From positions 845,247 to 909,246 of the forward strand of contig NZ_JAELXV010000003.1 of the NCBI RefSeq assembly GCF_016427535.1: DNA of 64,000 nucleotides, given 5' to 3'. Origin of the DNA: Hymenobacter sp. BT559 (GTDB lineage: Bacteria; Bacteroidota; Bacteroidia; Cytophagales; Hymenobacteraceae). A program made the translations under genes and the position numbers. The stretch's first letter is position 1. Every line of letters begins with the position of its first letter. Below, in pieces: positions 36,302-44,081 of this stretch. The notes under the pieces are model-generated. The model was not told where the DNA came from and ran no database searches. It was given only the letters and a program-made list of their open reading frames with translations.

Positions 36302-36439
36302 CAAGCCAAAATTACGCGCTGGGTCCGCCTGCGCCCGGCGCGGATGGGCTGGCTTGGCAGCCGAACCGCGTGGCCGGGGCAGCAACAATTACTGGCCCTA
36401 GGTAGCCTGCTTGGGCAACGCGGGCCGTATATAGCAGCT

Positions 36440-36994
36440 ATGATTCCACTGATTGTCCAGACCCCGCGTCTTATCATCTTGGCGGCCAGCCGGGCGCTGC
36501 TCACCGCCGAGCTGCACAAGCCCCAGTATTTCCCGGTGTTGCTCGGGGCCGCGCTGCCTACCGACTGGCCACCCCGCGGCTACGACCGCGAGGCCATGCA
36601 CTACTTTTTGGAGAAGCTGACGGCGGACGGCCGCAACGCTGCTGGCTGGTACGGCTGGTACGCGCTACGCAAGGCCGAGGGCGACACGCCACGCACGCTT
36701 ATTGGCACGGGGGGCTTCATGGGCCCGCCCGATGCGGCGGGCACGGCCGAAATCGGCTACTCCATCGCCGCCGATTGGCACGGGCAGGGCTTGGCTACCG
36801 AGCTGGTAAGTGGGCTGGTGCAGCAGGCCGCCGCCACCGGTCAGGTGCGCCGCTTGGTGGCCCACGCCCGCACCGACAACCCCGCTTCGCAGCAGGTGCT
36901 GGTGCGCAATGGCTTTGCCCTAGTGGGCCCCGCCCAAGAGGGCCACGTACGCTTCGAGCGGGTAGTTGAACCCGCCGCGGCGCTGCAAAGCTGA
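36440..36994 (+). CDS. GNAT family acetyltransferase
   Basis: A 184-residue acetyltransferase of RimJ/RimL type. From the ATG at 36440 (MIPLIVQTPRLIILAASRAL) it shows LIGTGGFMGPPDAAGTAEIGYSIA, WHGQGLATELVSGLVQQA (acetyl-CoA pyrophosphate-binding loop Q-G-x-A) and HARTDNPASQQVLVRNGFALVG. The substrate is unknown. The frame is open upstream across the divergent hrpB start, which I reject. It is a single gene with its own terminator. Confidence 0.85.
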   Translation: MIPLIVQTPRLIILAASRALLTAELHKPQYFPVLLGAALPTDWPPRGYDREAMHYFLEKLTADGRNAAGWYGWYALRKAEGDTPRTLIGTGGFMGPPDAAGTAEIGYSIAADWHGQGLATELVSGLVQQAAATGQVRRLVAHARTDNPASQQVLVRNGFALVGPAQEGHVRFERVVEPAAALQS

Positions 36995-37010
36995 TACAGG
37001 CCTAACACAG

Positions 37011-37042
37011 AAGAGCCCGGCTACGCACGTAGCCGGGCTCTT
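37011..37042. terminator. Bidirectional terminator
   Basis: AAGAGCCCGGCTACG (37011-37025) pairs with CGTAGCCGGGCTCTT (37028-37042), with a T-run after it on the plus strand. It lies between the acetyltransferase gene and the small convergent gene. Confidence 0.8.
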
Positions 37043-37064
37043 TTGCTAGAAAGCAGTAGATGCG

Positions 37065-37175
37065 TTATTTCTTTTGCGTGGTTGTCTTTTTGCCGTCAGG
37101 CTTGCTTTGCTCGACCACCTCGTTTTTCTTTTCTTTCTTCTTGGTTTCCGGGTCGGTATGATTGGGCGTCTTCAT
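37065..37175 (-). CDS. Small lysine-rich protein (36 residues)
   Basis: A short frame that starts ATG 37175 and ends TAA at 37065. The product MKTPNHTDPETKKKEKKNEV and then VEQSKPDGKKTTTQKK is highly charged, with 12 lysines, and has no hydrophobic segment. Support: it fills the gap between a terminator and the next gene, and ends just before that terminator. I do not recognise it. It could be a small DNA- or RNA-binding or stress protein; this is only a guess from composition. Confidence 0.5.
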   Translation of the reverse strand: MKTPNHTDPETKKKEKKNEVVEQSKPDGKKTTTQKK

Positions 37176-37228
37176 GGTCTATGGGCTAAAGGAGATACTT
37201 CTATTACGCGGTTGAAGCTCAATACGTT

Positions 37229-38344
37229 TTAGTCGGGAAGCTGGTTGATGTCCGTCGGCTCTACTTTGGCCGTGGCGTTCATCATATGGCGATACTTGGT
37301 GGAGGAGGCGTAGGCCTTGATGCGCACCCGGTTGATGCTACCTAGGGGCAGGTGCTCAGGCAAGCAATGGAAGGGGTTGAACGACAGTACATCGTCGGCG
37401 TACACGCGGCGGGCAGGGCTGAAAGCATCTTGCGCCGGCAGCACGATTTTGCCCAGCGTCTGGTAGGGGCTTTGGTCTTGGGGCCAGTCGATGGAGGCAT
37501 CTTCGACGGGCATAGTTTTGAGGTCAGTGCAAAGCTGGGCGCGCAGTTCATACTCGGCACCCTGGGTACGGAAAAAGTCTACGACCATGTCGCGGTAAGC
37601 GCCCGGCTCGCTCACGTCCATTTCCTTGCCCGCCAACGCTTTCAGGTTCTCAGAAAGCGGCGCTACACTTACTTTGGCCACATAGTCGCCATAGCGAATG
37701 GCACCAAGCGTGGTGTATGTTTCGCCCAGCATGTGGTTGTTGGGGTGCGCCTGCACTACCATCTCCACTTCTTTCTTAGGGCCACCTAAGTCTTCGATAA
37801 CTTCTAGCGCCTTGTCGGCTAGCACGCCTACTTTGTTGATGGCGGTTTGCAGTAGCTCGGGGCCGTGGGCCAGCTTTTCGATGCGCAGCTGCATGTCGTG
37901 GTAGCTTTTCACATCGCCGGTCGGGATGATGGTATCGTTCACCATCAGAAAGTCCTGGGTGAGGGCGTCGGCTTCCTCAGGCAGAAATTTCTTGCCTTCT
38001 ACCCCAATAATTTTCAGGGCAAAGCCTTTCACGGCCGGCTGGCTATCGGGCTGAATAGCCCCTGGTGACGTGGACAGGCGGATGATAACCGGATATGTTT
38101 TGGCTTCCCTGAACATGCCTTGCGCCAAGTGCTCAGGCAAGTTGGGCGCCACGTGTAGCTCGCCGCGCAAAATACCGTGGCTTTTGGCGTGGGCATCGCG
38201 GATGGCGTGGCGGTTTTTCTCAAACATGAGGCGGGCCACCCGCGCCATTGAGGCCACAGTTTCGTCGCCTAGCTGGTCTTCATTAGGTTGAATTTCTTCG
38301 ACGCCGTCGGCGAAGCGAACGTAGGAGGCAGGCGTGGTAGGCAT
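37229..38344 (-). CDS. Catalase-family haem protein
   Basis: A 371-residue member of the catalase superfamily, shorter than true catalases (about 480 or more). Seen: FEKNRHAIRDAHAKSHGILRGELHV near residue 55 with the expected distal His in SHGILRG, LSTSPGAIQPDSQPAVKGFALKI, FLMVNDTIIP and the C-terminal RRVYADDVLSFNPFHCLPEH with PLGSINRVR. It may break down peroxide or organic peroxides, or act in lipid peroxide metabolism; catalytic activity cannot be told here. The start MPTTPASYVRF at 38344 fits best. No signal peptide is seen. Confidence 0.82.
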   Translation of the reverse strand: MPTTPASYVRFADGVEEIQPNEDQLGDETVASMARVARLMFEKNRHAIRDAHAKSHGILRGELHVAPNLPEHLAQGMFREAKTYPVIIRLSTSPGAIQPDSQPAVKGFALKIIGVEGKKFLPEEADALTQDFLMVNDTIIPTGDVKSYHDMQLRIEKLAHGPELLQTAINKVGVLADKALEVIEDLGGPKKEVEMVVQAHPNNHMLGETYTTLGAIRYGDYVAKVSVAPLSENLKALAGKEMDVSEPGAYRDMVVDFFRTQGAEYELRAQLCTDLKTMPVEDASIDWPQDQSPYQTLGKIVLPAQDAFSPARRVYADDVLSFNPFHCLPEHLPLGSINRVRIKAYASSTKYRHMMNATAKVEPTDINQLPD

Positions 38345-38634
38345 AAGGAATAGATAAAGCAAGTGCCGCCCCATTGGTGAGCACGGTGCTGTCGGTACGG
38401 ATGAGGTTAGGTATTGGTTAGTAGGCGTTAATCAATTAGTGTTTAGGGGCTGGCGAATAGTATATCTAAGAAGCACTGCTAGGCAGGGCCTTGGGTAGCT
38501 TTGGGCTGCCGAAGGCCCTAGGAGTGACAAGGTTGCCTAAGCCGATAGCTAAGCGCACCCAAAAGCCAGCCCTAGGTAGACAACTGCCGTACAAGGAAAG
38601 TGAAACTTTTCCATTCTTTCAGCACACTTTCGCC

Positions 38635-39894
38635 ATGTCTCGATTTTTCAGTTTTCTACTGCTCGCGCTAGCGGTTGGGCTTGCGCGCCCAGCCGCGGCG
38701 GCCGACGGCATTCCGGCCCGGCCGGAGCCCTTTACTTTTGTTACAGACCAAGCCAACCTGCTATCGGCAGCCGACGCCAAAAAGCTGGAAGGCGGCCTAC
38801 GCAAGTACGCCGACAACACCGGCACGCAGGTGGTGGTGGTGACGGTGCCCTCGCTGGGTGGCACCAACGTGGCCGACTACGCCCGCCAGCTGGGCACTGC
38901 CTGGGGCGTGGGCCAGCGCGACAAAAACAACGGCATTGTGGTGCTGCTGTCTGGCAAGGAGCACAAAATGAGCATTGAAGCCGGTTCGGGTCTGCGCAGC
39001 GCTATTACGCCCGAATTGACCCAGCGCGTAATGAACCAGGACATGGCTCCGGCGTTCAAGCAAGGCAACTACTTTGCTGGGCTACGCAAAGGCCTGAACA
39101 CCCTGATGCTGGCGGCTAACCCCAGCTCGGACCCGCGCAAAAACAACGCGGCTGCGGCCGGCGCTGGTGCTGCATCGGCCACAGATGCTACCACCACCCC
39201 TAACGCTATGAATACTGCCAGCACCGAGCCAGCAGCTACTACGCCCGCCTACCCCGAGGCAACCCCAGAGCCTGCTTCTTCGGGTGGCGGCCTAGGCATC
39301 GGCTCGCTCCTCATTGGAGCGCTCGTGATTGGCGGTGGCATCTGGCTGGTAAAGCGCTTGTTTAGCCGCAATAACAACAATGCCGCGGCGCAGTCGCCGA
39401 CGCCTAATTTCCGGGGCAATGGCCCTGTGGGGGGCAACCAGACGCCCAACTTTATGGGCAACCAAGGTAACCAGGGCTACCCGCAGGGTGGCAACTACGG
39501 TGGGGGCTATGGCGGCCAAGCGCCTAGCTCGGGCCCGGGCATAGGCGGCATGCTGGCTACTGGGGCCGCTGCTGCGGCTGGCGCCTATATAGGCAATCGC
39601 ATGTCGGAGGGCCACGACACCTCGGGCAGCGCGGCGCACAACTTTGACACGGGCGCAGCGGGCGCGGGCCTTGGCGGGGCCGGGGCCGTGCCGCCCGCTA
39701 ATGCAGCCAGCGACTACTTCGGCACCAGCAACAGCGGCGCCGACGCTGGCCCCGACTACTTCTCGGATACTAATAGCTCGGACAACTCGGGCGACTACTT
39801 CTCCGGCGATAGCGGGTCATACGATGATATGTCATCGGACGACACTGGCGGCGGGGGGTTTGACAGCACCGACGATAACCAAGGCTCGTGGTAA
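38635..39894 (+). CDS. TPM-domain (YgcG-like) membrane protein with repetitive C-terminus
   Basis: A 419-residue exported protein. The signal peptide MSRFFSFLLLALAVGLARPA is followed by AAAADG and then the TPM domain at about 25-150 (FVTDQANLLSAADAKKLEGG, NTGTQVVVVTVPSLGG, RDKNNGIVVLLS, IEAGSGLRSAITPE). One membrane helix (SLLIGALVIGGGIWLVKRLF) near 230 is followed by a Gly/Asn/Gln-rich cytoplasmic or periplasmic tail and an acidic part with three DYF units (DYFGTSN, DYFSDTN, DYFSGDS). The TPM domain is linked to phosphatase activity or photosystem repair in other organisms; here the role is unknown. Confidence 0.85.
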   Translation: MSRFFSFLLLALAVGLARPAAAADGIPARPEPFTFVTDQANLLSAADAKKLEGGLRKYADNTGTQVVVVTVPSLGGTNVADYARQLGTAWGVGQRDKNNGIVVLLSGKEHKMSIEAGSGLRSAITPELTQRVMNQDMAPAFKQGNYFAGLRKGLNTLMLAANPSSDPRKNNAAAAGAGAASATDATTTPNAMNTASTEPAATTPAYPEATPEPASSGGGLGIGSLLIGALVIGGGIWLVKRLFSRNNNNAAAQSPTPNFRGNGPVGGNQTPNFMGNQGNQGYPQGGNYGGGYGGQAPSSGPGIGGMLATGAAAAAGAYIGNRMSEGHDTSGSAAHNFDTGAAGAGLGGAGAVPPANAASDYFGTSNSGADAGPDYFSDTNSSDNSGDYFSGDSGSYDDMSSDDTGGGGFDSTDDNQGSW

Positions 39895-39908
39895 GTAGCT
39901 GCCCTAGG

Positions 39909-39973
39909 TAGCTTCCGGCAACAAAAAGGCCCGTTTGCAGCACGCAAGCGGGCCTTTTTGTTGCCGGAAGCTA
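39909..39973. terminator. 30-base-pair bidirectional terminator
   Basis: Arms 39909-39938 and 39944-39973 pair over 30 positions with a single T/C difference (G-U compatible), 5-base loop. It contains AAAAAGGCCCG / CGGGCCTTTTT. The right arm ends on the TAG stop of the convergent hydrolase gene. Longer than needed for termination. Confidence 0.85.
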
Positions 39974-41092
39974 CAGCCACTGGCGCAGGTAGTGGTATAC
40001 CTCGGGGTGGCGCAGCAGCCCGCCGTGGTGCTGCTGCCCAAAGCGCGCCGTACGCACGCTGGTGCCGGGCGGCAGGGCCGTTTCGTCGCCAAATAGCTGC
40101 CCCTGGCCACTGGCTGCGCCCACCAGGCCATCGCCAAAATAGTCGCGCACGGCGCGGGGCAGGTTGGCGCGCAGCCAGGCGCCCACCAGCACATGGTAGC
40201 GCACACCGGGTAGCAGCGGCACCACCGTGCGCGGGCGGGGTAGGGCTGGGTCGTCGGGCTGCTGCCAGTCTTCGTCTACCAGCAGGGCTTGCCCTAGGTC
40301 CTTGATTCCGTTGGAGCGGCGAGCAATGGCATTGCTCACAAAGCGCGTGGGCAGTAGGTTAATGCGCTTGAGCAGGCGCTCTACCAACTGGCCGTTTTGC
40401 TCTAGGTACGAGCCATCGTGCGGCACGCCCAGCAGAAAGATAGAGCGCACGTGCGCCAGCCAGGAAGCAGTAGTTGGCAGCGGCTCCTCGGCTGCTTTGG
40501 CCTTTTTAGCACCGGCTTTGGTGCGCAGTTCCTGCGATTTACTCGCGTAGTACCCCGCCGAGCGAATAACAAGCCCGCCCATGCTGTGGCCCACCAGCAC
40601 GAGCTCGCCTAGGGCATCGGGGTAGGAGTGGTGCAGGTCGGTGAGCAGCTGGTGCAGCCCGCGGCCGTTTTCAGAAATGTGCAGGCCCGTGTTATAGCGC
40701 ACGTAGAGCACCCGCACGCCGGCCTCGGCGGCTAGGCGCGGGCCGTAGCGCAGTGGGCCGCCGGGCGCTTCGGCCAGGCCGGTTTGCCAAATAAGCTCGT
40801 CGCCCATGAGCCCGTGCACGAACACCACCGTCTTTTGGTGCGGCTCGCTCAGGCCTAAGTCGGCCACGGTCACATCGCGGCCGCCTCGCCGAAAGCTCAG
40901 GGCAATGGCGCGCGGGTCGTGGCGGGCGGCCAGCTGGTCGCCGAGCGCGCCATTGAGCACGGGCAAGAAAAAATGCTGGTGCGCCCGCCCCGACTGGTAC
41001 ACCAGCGCGGCCCCGCGCACCGGCGCCAGGGCCACCTGCGTGAGGGTACCTAGGGCCCGGCGCAGCGGGGAGGGCGAGAAAAAGGCGGCCAT
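39971..41092 (-). CDS. Alpha/beta hydrolase, lipase-like
   Basis: A 373-residue hydrolase. Seen: FVHGLMGDELIW (oxyanion region) near residue 95, the nucleophile elbow GHSMGGLVIRS near 165, LGVPHDGSYLEQ and a C-terminal His candidate in FGQQHHGGLLRHPEV. This resembles PGAP1/DUF676-type esterases and lipases. The start MAAFFSPSPLRRAL at 41092 avoids a long odd N-terminus of the extended frame. There is no clear signal peptide. Substrate unknown. It is convergent with the TPM gene through a shared terminator. Confidence 0.82.
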   Translation of the reverse strand: MAAFFSPSPLRRALGTLTQVALAPVRGAALVYQSGRAHQHFFLPVLNGALGDQLAARHDPRAIALSFRRGGRDVTVADLGLSEPHQKTVVFVHGLMGDELIWQTGLAEAPGGPLRYGPRLAAEAGVRVLYVRYNTGLHISENGRGLHQLLTDLHHSYPDALGELVLVGHSMGGLVIRSAGYYASKSQELRTKAGAKKAKAAEEPLPTTASWLAHVRSIFLLGVPHDGSYLEQNGQLVERLLKRINLLPTRFVSNAIARRSNGIKDLGQALLVDEDWQQPDDPALPRPRTVVPLLPGVRYHVLVGAWLRANLPRAVRDYFGDGLVGAASGQGQLFGDETALPPGTSVRTARFGQQHHGGLLRHPEVYHYLRQWL

Positions 41093-41226
41093 AGCAAGCA
41101 GTAAGAAGAATGAACAGCGAAAGCGCGGGCGAAGCAGGCCCCGCGGCAACAAAAATCCGGCGGACCCGTCCAAGTCTAAACGCAGCCGGGCTGCATCTTT
41201 GCACCAACACTCCTTTTATTTTTTGT

Positions 41227-41589
41227 ATGAACTTCTCCTTTCGCCCCGCCCTGGCGCTGTTGCTGGGTGCTTCGGCCGCGCTGCTCACGGCCTGCGACTA
41301 CAAATACAGCCCTGGCGTAAATACGCAGTTTGAGCACGGCTTCAACGGCACGCCGGGCTTCACCAATGCCGATGTAAACCGCGATAGCGTTAACTACGTC
41401 CAAAACGTGCGCACGCCTATCGGCAAAGGCTCGGCCACCGACCTGCAAACGGCCAGCCCCGAAGAGCAGCAGCAGTCGGCACCGGCCGGCAAGAGCAGCG
41501 CCTCGCCCCAGTCGGCCAGCGGTGAGCTTGGCACCACCGACCAGGCCAAGCCCACCAGCAACGCCACGGCGCCCGACGGCAACCAATAA
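41227..41589 (+). CDS. Small lipoprotein
   Basis: A 120-residue lipoprotein with signal peptide MNFSFRPALALLLGASAALL and then TAC, in which the Cys is the lipidation site. The mature part begins DYKYSPGVNTQFEHGFNGTPGF and turns into a low-complexity Ala/Ser/Gln/Pro tail (QQQSAPAGKSSASPQSASG). The N-terminal part after the Cys resembles cytochrome c subunits' membrane-anchor segments (YSPGVN), but no haem motif CxxCH is present. Function unknown. It has its own terminator. Confidence 0.75.
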   Translation: MNFSFRPALALLLGASAALLTACDYKYSPGVNTQFEHGFNGTPGFTNADVNRDSVNYVQNVRTPIGKGSATDLQTASPEEQQQSAPAGKSSASPQSASGELGTTDQAKPTSNATAPDGNQ

Positions 41590-41608
41590 ATAGTTGTGCG
41601 ATGTCTTA

Positions 41609-41640
41609 ACGCCCCCTGCCAGCCTGGCGGGGGGCGTTTT
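41609..41640 (+). terminator. Intrinsic terminator after the small lipoprotein
   Basis: AACGCCCCC (from 41609) pairs with GGGGGCGTT, with inner TGCCA/TGGC pairs closing a short loop, followed by TTTT to 41640. Confidence 0.8.
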
Positions 41641-41784
41641 ACGTATAGTGGCGGTGCAGCTAAGCAGCGGCGGCAGCCCCGGCCCTAGGTGGTAAAACCA
41701 AGCCTTAAGGTGCCGCGGGCCGTAGGCTATGTATATGCTGCGGCTGCCGGCCCAGGCAATTCATGTTTCCCATCCTTGCTGTCT

Positions 41785-42810
41785 ATGCTTTCCAATGATG
41801 CTTCGCGGGCCACTACCCCCGCCTTCATGCCAGTGGTGCCCGGCCTGCACGCGCTGCGCGACGTATTTGTCAACCTCTACTACGCGGCCGCCGTGCCCGA
41901 GCAGCCGCACGGCCCCTGGGTGCTGATTGATGCCGGCCTGCCCGGCTCGGCCGATAAAATCAAGGTGTACGCCGAAGAGGCATTTGGCCCCGCCAACGCG
42001 CCCATCGCCATCGTGATGACACACGCGCACTTCGACCACGCCGGCAGCCTCGATGAGCTGCTGAAGCTCTGGCCCGAGGTGCCCGTGTATGCTCACCCCT
42101 TAGAGCTGCCCTACCTCACGGGCCGCTCGGGCTACCCGCCGCCCGACCCCACCGTGGGCGGAGGCCTCATGGCGTACATGTCTTTTGTGTACCCCAAGCA
42201 TCCTTACGACCTAGGTAACCGCGTGCACCCGCTGCCCGAAGATGGCAGCGTGCCCGGCCTGCCCGGCTGGCGCTGGCTGCACACGCCCGGCCACACGCCG
42301 GGCCACGTATCGTTTTTCCGGGAAGAAGGCCGGGTGTTAGTAGCGGGCGATGCCTTCACTACCGTGAAGGGCGAGTCAGCCATTGCCACCTACACGCAGC
42401 GCCAGGAGGTGCATGGCCCGCCCGCCTACTTCACCCCCGACTGGGATTCGGCCCGCGTGTCGGTGGCCGAACTGGTAACGCTAGTACCCGAGGTGGCCGC
42501 CACGGGCCACGGCATTCCGATGCACGGCGAGGTGTTGCGCACTGAGCTGGCCCACCTGGCTGTGCATTTCAACACCATAGCTCGCCCCAAACTAGGTCGC
42601 TACGCTCATCAGCCCGCTATAGCCGATGCCGATGGTGTCCGCTCGGTGCCGCCACCCCTGGTTAGCCCCGTTATAAAAGGCTTAGCTGTGGCTGGGGTAC
42701 TGCTGGCCGCTGCCGGCCTACTACTGGCCAACAAGAAGGGGGGTCGCAAAAGACATCGCCGTGCTTGGTACCGTGACCGTCCGGCCCGCCCGCGCCCCTA
42801 TCGGCCCTAG
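41785..42810 (+). CDS. Metallo-beta-lactamase fold hydrolase
   Basis: A 341-residue enzyme with the metal-binding motif THAHFDHAG (HxHxDH) near residue 80, HTPGHTPGH near 170, AGDAFTT near 190 and TGHGIPMHG near 240, which complete a two-metal site. The C-terminus has a hydrophobic helix (VIKGLAVAGVLLAAAGLLLA) followed by a very basic tail (KKGGRKRHRRAWYRDR), suggesting a membrane anchor. The start at 41785 (MLSNDASRATTPA) is preferred, but 41689 is possible. Substrate unknown. TAG stop in CCTAGG. Confidence 0.85.
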   Translation: MLSNDASRATTPAFMPVVPGLHALRDVFVNLYYAAAVPEQPHGPWVLIDAGLPGSADKIKVYAEEAFGPANAPIAIVMTHAHFDHAGSLDELLKLWPEVPVYAHPLELPYLTGRSGYPPPDPTVGGGLMAYMSFVYPKHPYDLGNRVHPLPEDGSVPGLPGWRWLHTPGHTPGHVSFFREEGRVLVAGDAFTTVKGESAIATYTQRQEVHGPPAYFTPDWDSARVSVAELVTLVPEVAATGHGIPMHGEVLRTELAHLAVHFNTIARPKLGRYAHQPAIADADGVRSVPPPLVSPVIKGLAVAGVLLAAAGLLLANKKGGRKRHRRAWYRDRPARPRPYRP

Positions 42811-42841
42811 GCCTTCGGGCTCTGGCTCAACGAATTATATT

Positions 42842-42897
42842 GAATAAAGAAAGCGGGCGTCTAAACCAATTGGTTTAGGCGCCCGCTTTCTTTATTC
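42842..42897. terminator. 56-base near-perfect palindrome, bidirectional terminator
   Basis: The sequence 42842-42897 reads the same on both strands except for one pair of positions. Its centre is CCAATTGG, so there is no loop beyond the minimum. The arms contain AAAGAAAGCGGGCG / CGCCCGCTTTCTTT. It overlaps the stop codon of the flavin reductase gene and separates it from the convergent metallo-hydrolase gene. Confidence 0.8.
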
Positions 42898-43524
42898 AGC
42901 TTTCGGAAACTGACCTGGCCGGGCGTAGCCGAAGCGCTGCGGCGGTGATACGGCGTGGTAGCCATCGAGCCCCGAAATGACGGCCTCGCCCAGCGCCACC
43001 AGGTCAAGCGTGCCATCGGGGCGCAGGCCCTCCTCGCGCAGGTACACGTGCTCTACGGTGCCCACGAGCAGCACGGTACCGTTGAAAATGGGGTGCTCCT
43101 CGCGCAGCCGCAGCCCAATGCTAAGCGGGCTTTCGGCCACGTAGGGCGCCGGAAAGCCATCGCGGTGCACGGCCGTAAAGCCGCACTCTTCAAACTCCGA
43201 CACCTGGTCGTCGAAATTAGCCGACGTGTAGTGCGCCTGGGCTACTAGGCTCAGTGGCACGTGGTTGAGCGTGTAGCAGCCTCCATTGTCCTTAATATTT
43301 TGGTAGGTATGGCGCGGCACGGTATTGGGCCGCGTTACCATGCCCAGCACGGCCGGGTCGGACCCTAGGTGCAGTACTGAGCTGAAAATGGCCAGGTTAG
43401 TTTGGCCATCGGGCGCAGCCGTACCCACCAGGTTGGCCGGCTTGTAGCCTGGCAACCCATTGACAAGGTTGAGGCGATAGATTTTCTCGAAGGCCGAAAT
43501 GTCGGCGGCGGTTATATGGACCAC
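42892..43524 (-). CDS. Flavin reductase-like (FMN-binding split barrel) protein
   Basis: A 210-residue protein of the flavin reductase-like domain family. Seen: GLPGYKPANLVGTAAPDGQTNLAIFSSV near the N-terminus, DPAVLGMVTRPNTVPRHTYQNI, the CYTLNHVP segment and LREEHPIFNGTVLLVGTVEHVYL. Such proteins bind FMN and supply reduced flavin or act as flavoproteins of unknown substrate. It starts at GTG 43524 (MVHITAADISAFEKIYRL); no ATG fits. The first bases upstream carry a repeat-like stretch (GGATTTTTAGGATTTAACGG). It is 90 bases downstream of the DoxX gene. Confidence 0.85.
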   Translation of the reverse strand: MVHITAADISAFEKIYRLNLVNGLPGYKPANLVGTAAPDGQTNLAIFSSVLHLGSDPAVLGMVTRPNTVPRHTYQNIKDNGGCYTLNHVPLSLVAQAHYTSANFDDQVSEFEECGFTAVHRDGFPAPYVAESPLSIGLRLREEHPIFNGTVLLVGTVEHVYLREEGLRPDGTLDLVALGEAVISGLDGYHAVSPPQRFGYARPGQFPKAE

Positions 43525-43614
43525 AGATTCAAACGGATTTTTAGGATTTAACGGATACGCCCGCCTACGGCGGGCTGACTATACCCGCGAAAAGCGATTG
43601 GCTAAGAAAGCTAC

Positions 43615-44022
43615 CTAGGCTTGAGGGCTTACCACGTCGAGGCACAGGCGGTTGCGCTGCAAGTGCAGCACCAGCGTGATGATGTAGAGCCCGTACACGA
43701 GTTGGTCGCCTACCAGCGTCCACTTTTCAAGTAGGCTGCTGCCGAAGACTAAGCTCATTATCACGAGCATGGCAGCTATTAGGGCCGGCCGCGTAAAGAG
43801 CCCCAGCAGCAACAGCACGCCGATAGCACCCTCTACAAATGGCAGCGCCGTGGCAAACGCGCTCACCAGGGCCGGCAGCAGCGGGGCGGCGGCAAACTCC
43901 TTCTCGATGCCCGCCCGAAACACGGCTAACTTGGGGATGCGCACGAGCCCGTGCATCAGAAAATTGAGACCTAGGAGCAGGCGCCCCAGCACAAAGGCAA
44001 GCTCGAAGTTGTTGAATTTCAT
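43615..44022 (-). CDS. DoxX family membrane protein
   Basis: A 135-residue inner-membrane protein with four hydrophobic helices: about residues 8-30, 50-70, 72-92 and 105-125. Seen: LGRLLLGLNFLMHGLVRIP near the N-terminus and FVEGAIGVLLLLGLFTRPAL, typical of DoxX/YphA proteins. The function is not settled; members are linked to redox or quinone stress. The frame extends upstream over the DUF885 gene, but the start at 44022 (MKFNNFELAFVLG) is clear. The TAG stop lies in CCTAGG. It is separated from the DUF885 gene by a terminator hairpin. Confidence 0.87.
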   Translation of the reverse strand: MKFNNFELAFVLGRLLLGLNFLMHGLVRIPKLAVFRAGIEKEFAAAPLLPALVSAFATALPFVEGAIGVLLLLGLFTRPALIAAMLVIMSLVFGSSLLEKWTLVGDQLVYGLYIITLVLHLQRNRLCLDVVSPQA

Positions 44023-44029
44023 ATAAAAA

Positions 44030-44061
44030 GAAAGCGGCGAACCTACTGATTCGCCGCTTTC
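44030..44061 (-). terminator. Intrinsic terminator of the DUF885 gene
   Basis: GAAAGCGGCGAA (44030-44041) pairs with TTCGCCGCTTTC (44050-44061), 8-base loop, with a T-rich stretch after it on the minus strand. It lies 20 bases after the DUF885 stop and 8 bases before the DoxX ATG, so the DoxX gene may need its own promoter or partial read-through. Confidence 0.75.
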
Positions 44062-44081
44062 CGCTAAATGGTTACAAGCCG

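Noticed and set aside
38720..39020. TPM gene as a phosphatase
   Set aside because: The domain name suggests phosphatase activity, but the family has other roles and the active-site evidence is not clear from sequence alone.
43525..43600. Repeat-like stretch upstream of the flavin reductase gene
   Set aside because: GGATTTTTAGGATTTAACGG and the CCCGCC/GGCGGG hairpin look like a short repeat, but there is only one copy in the window, so I did not list it as an element.
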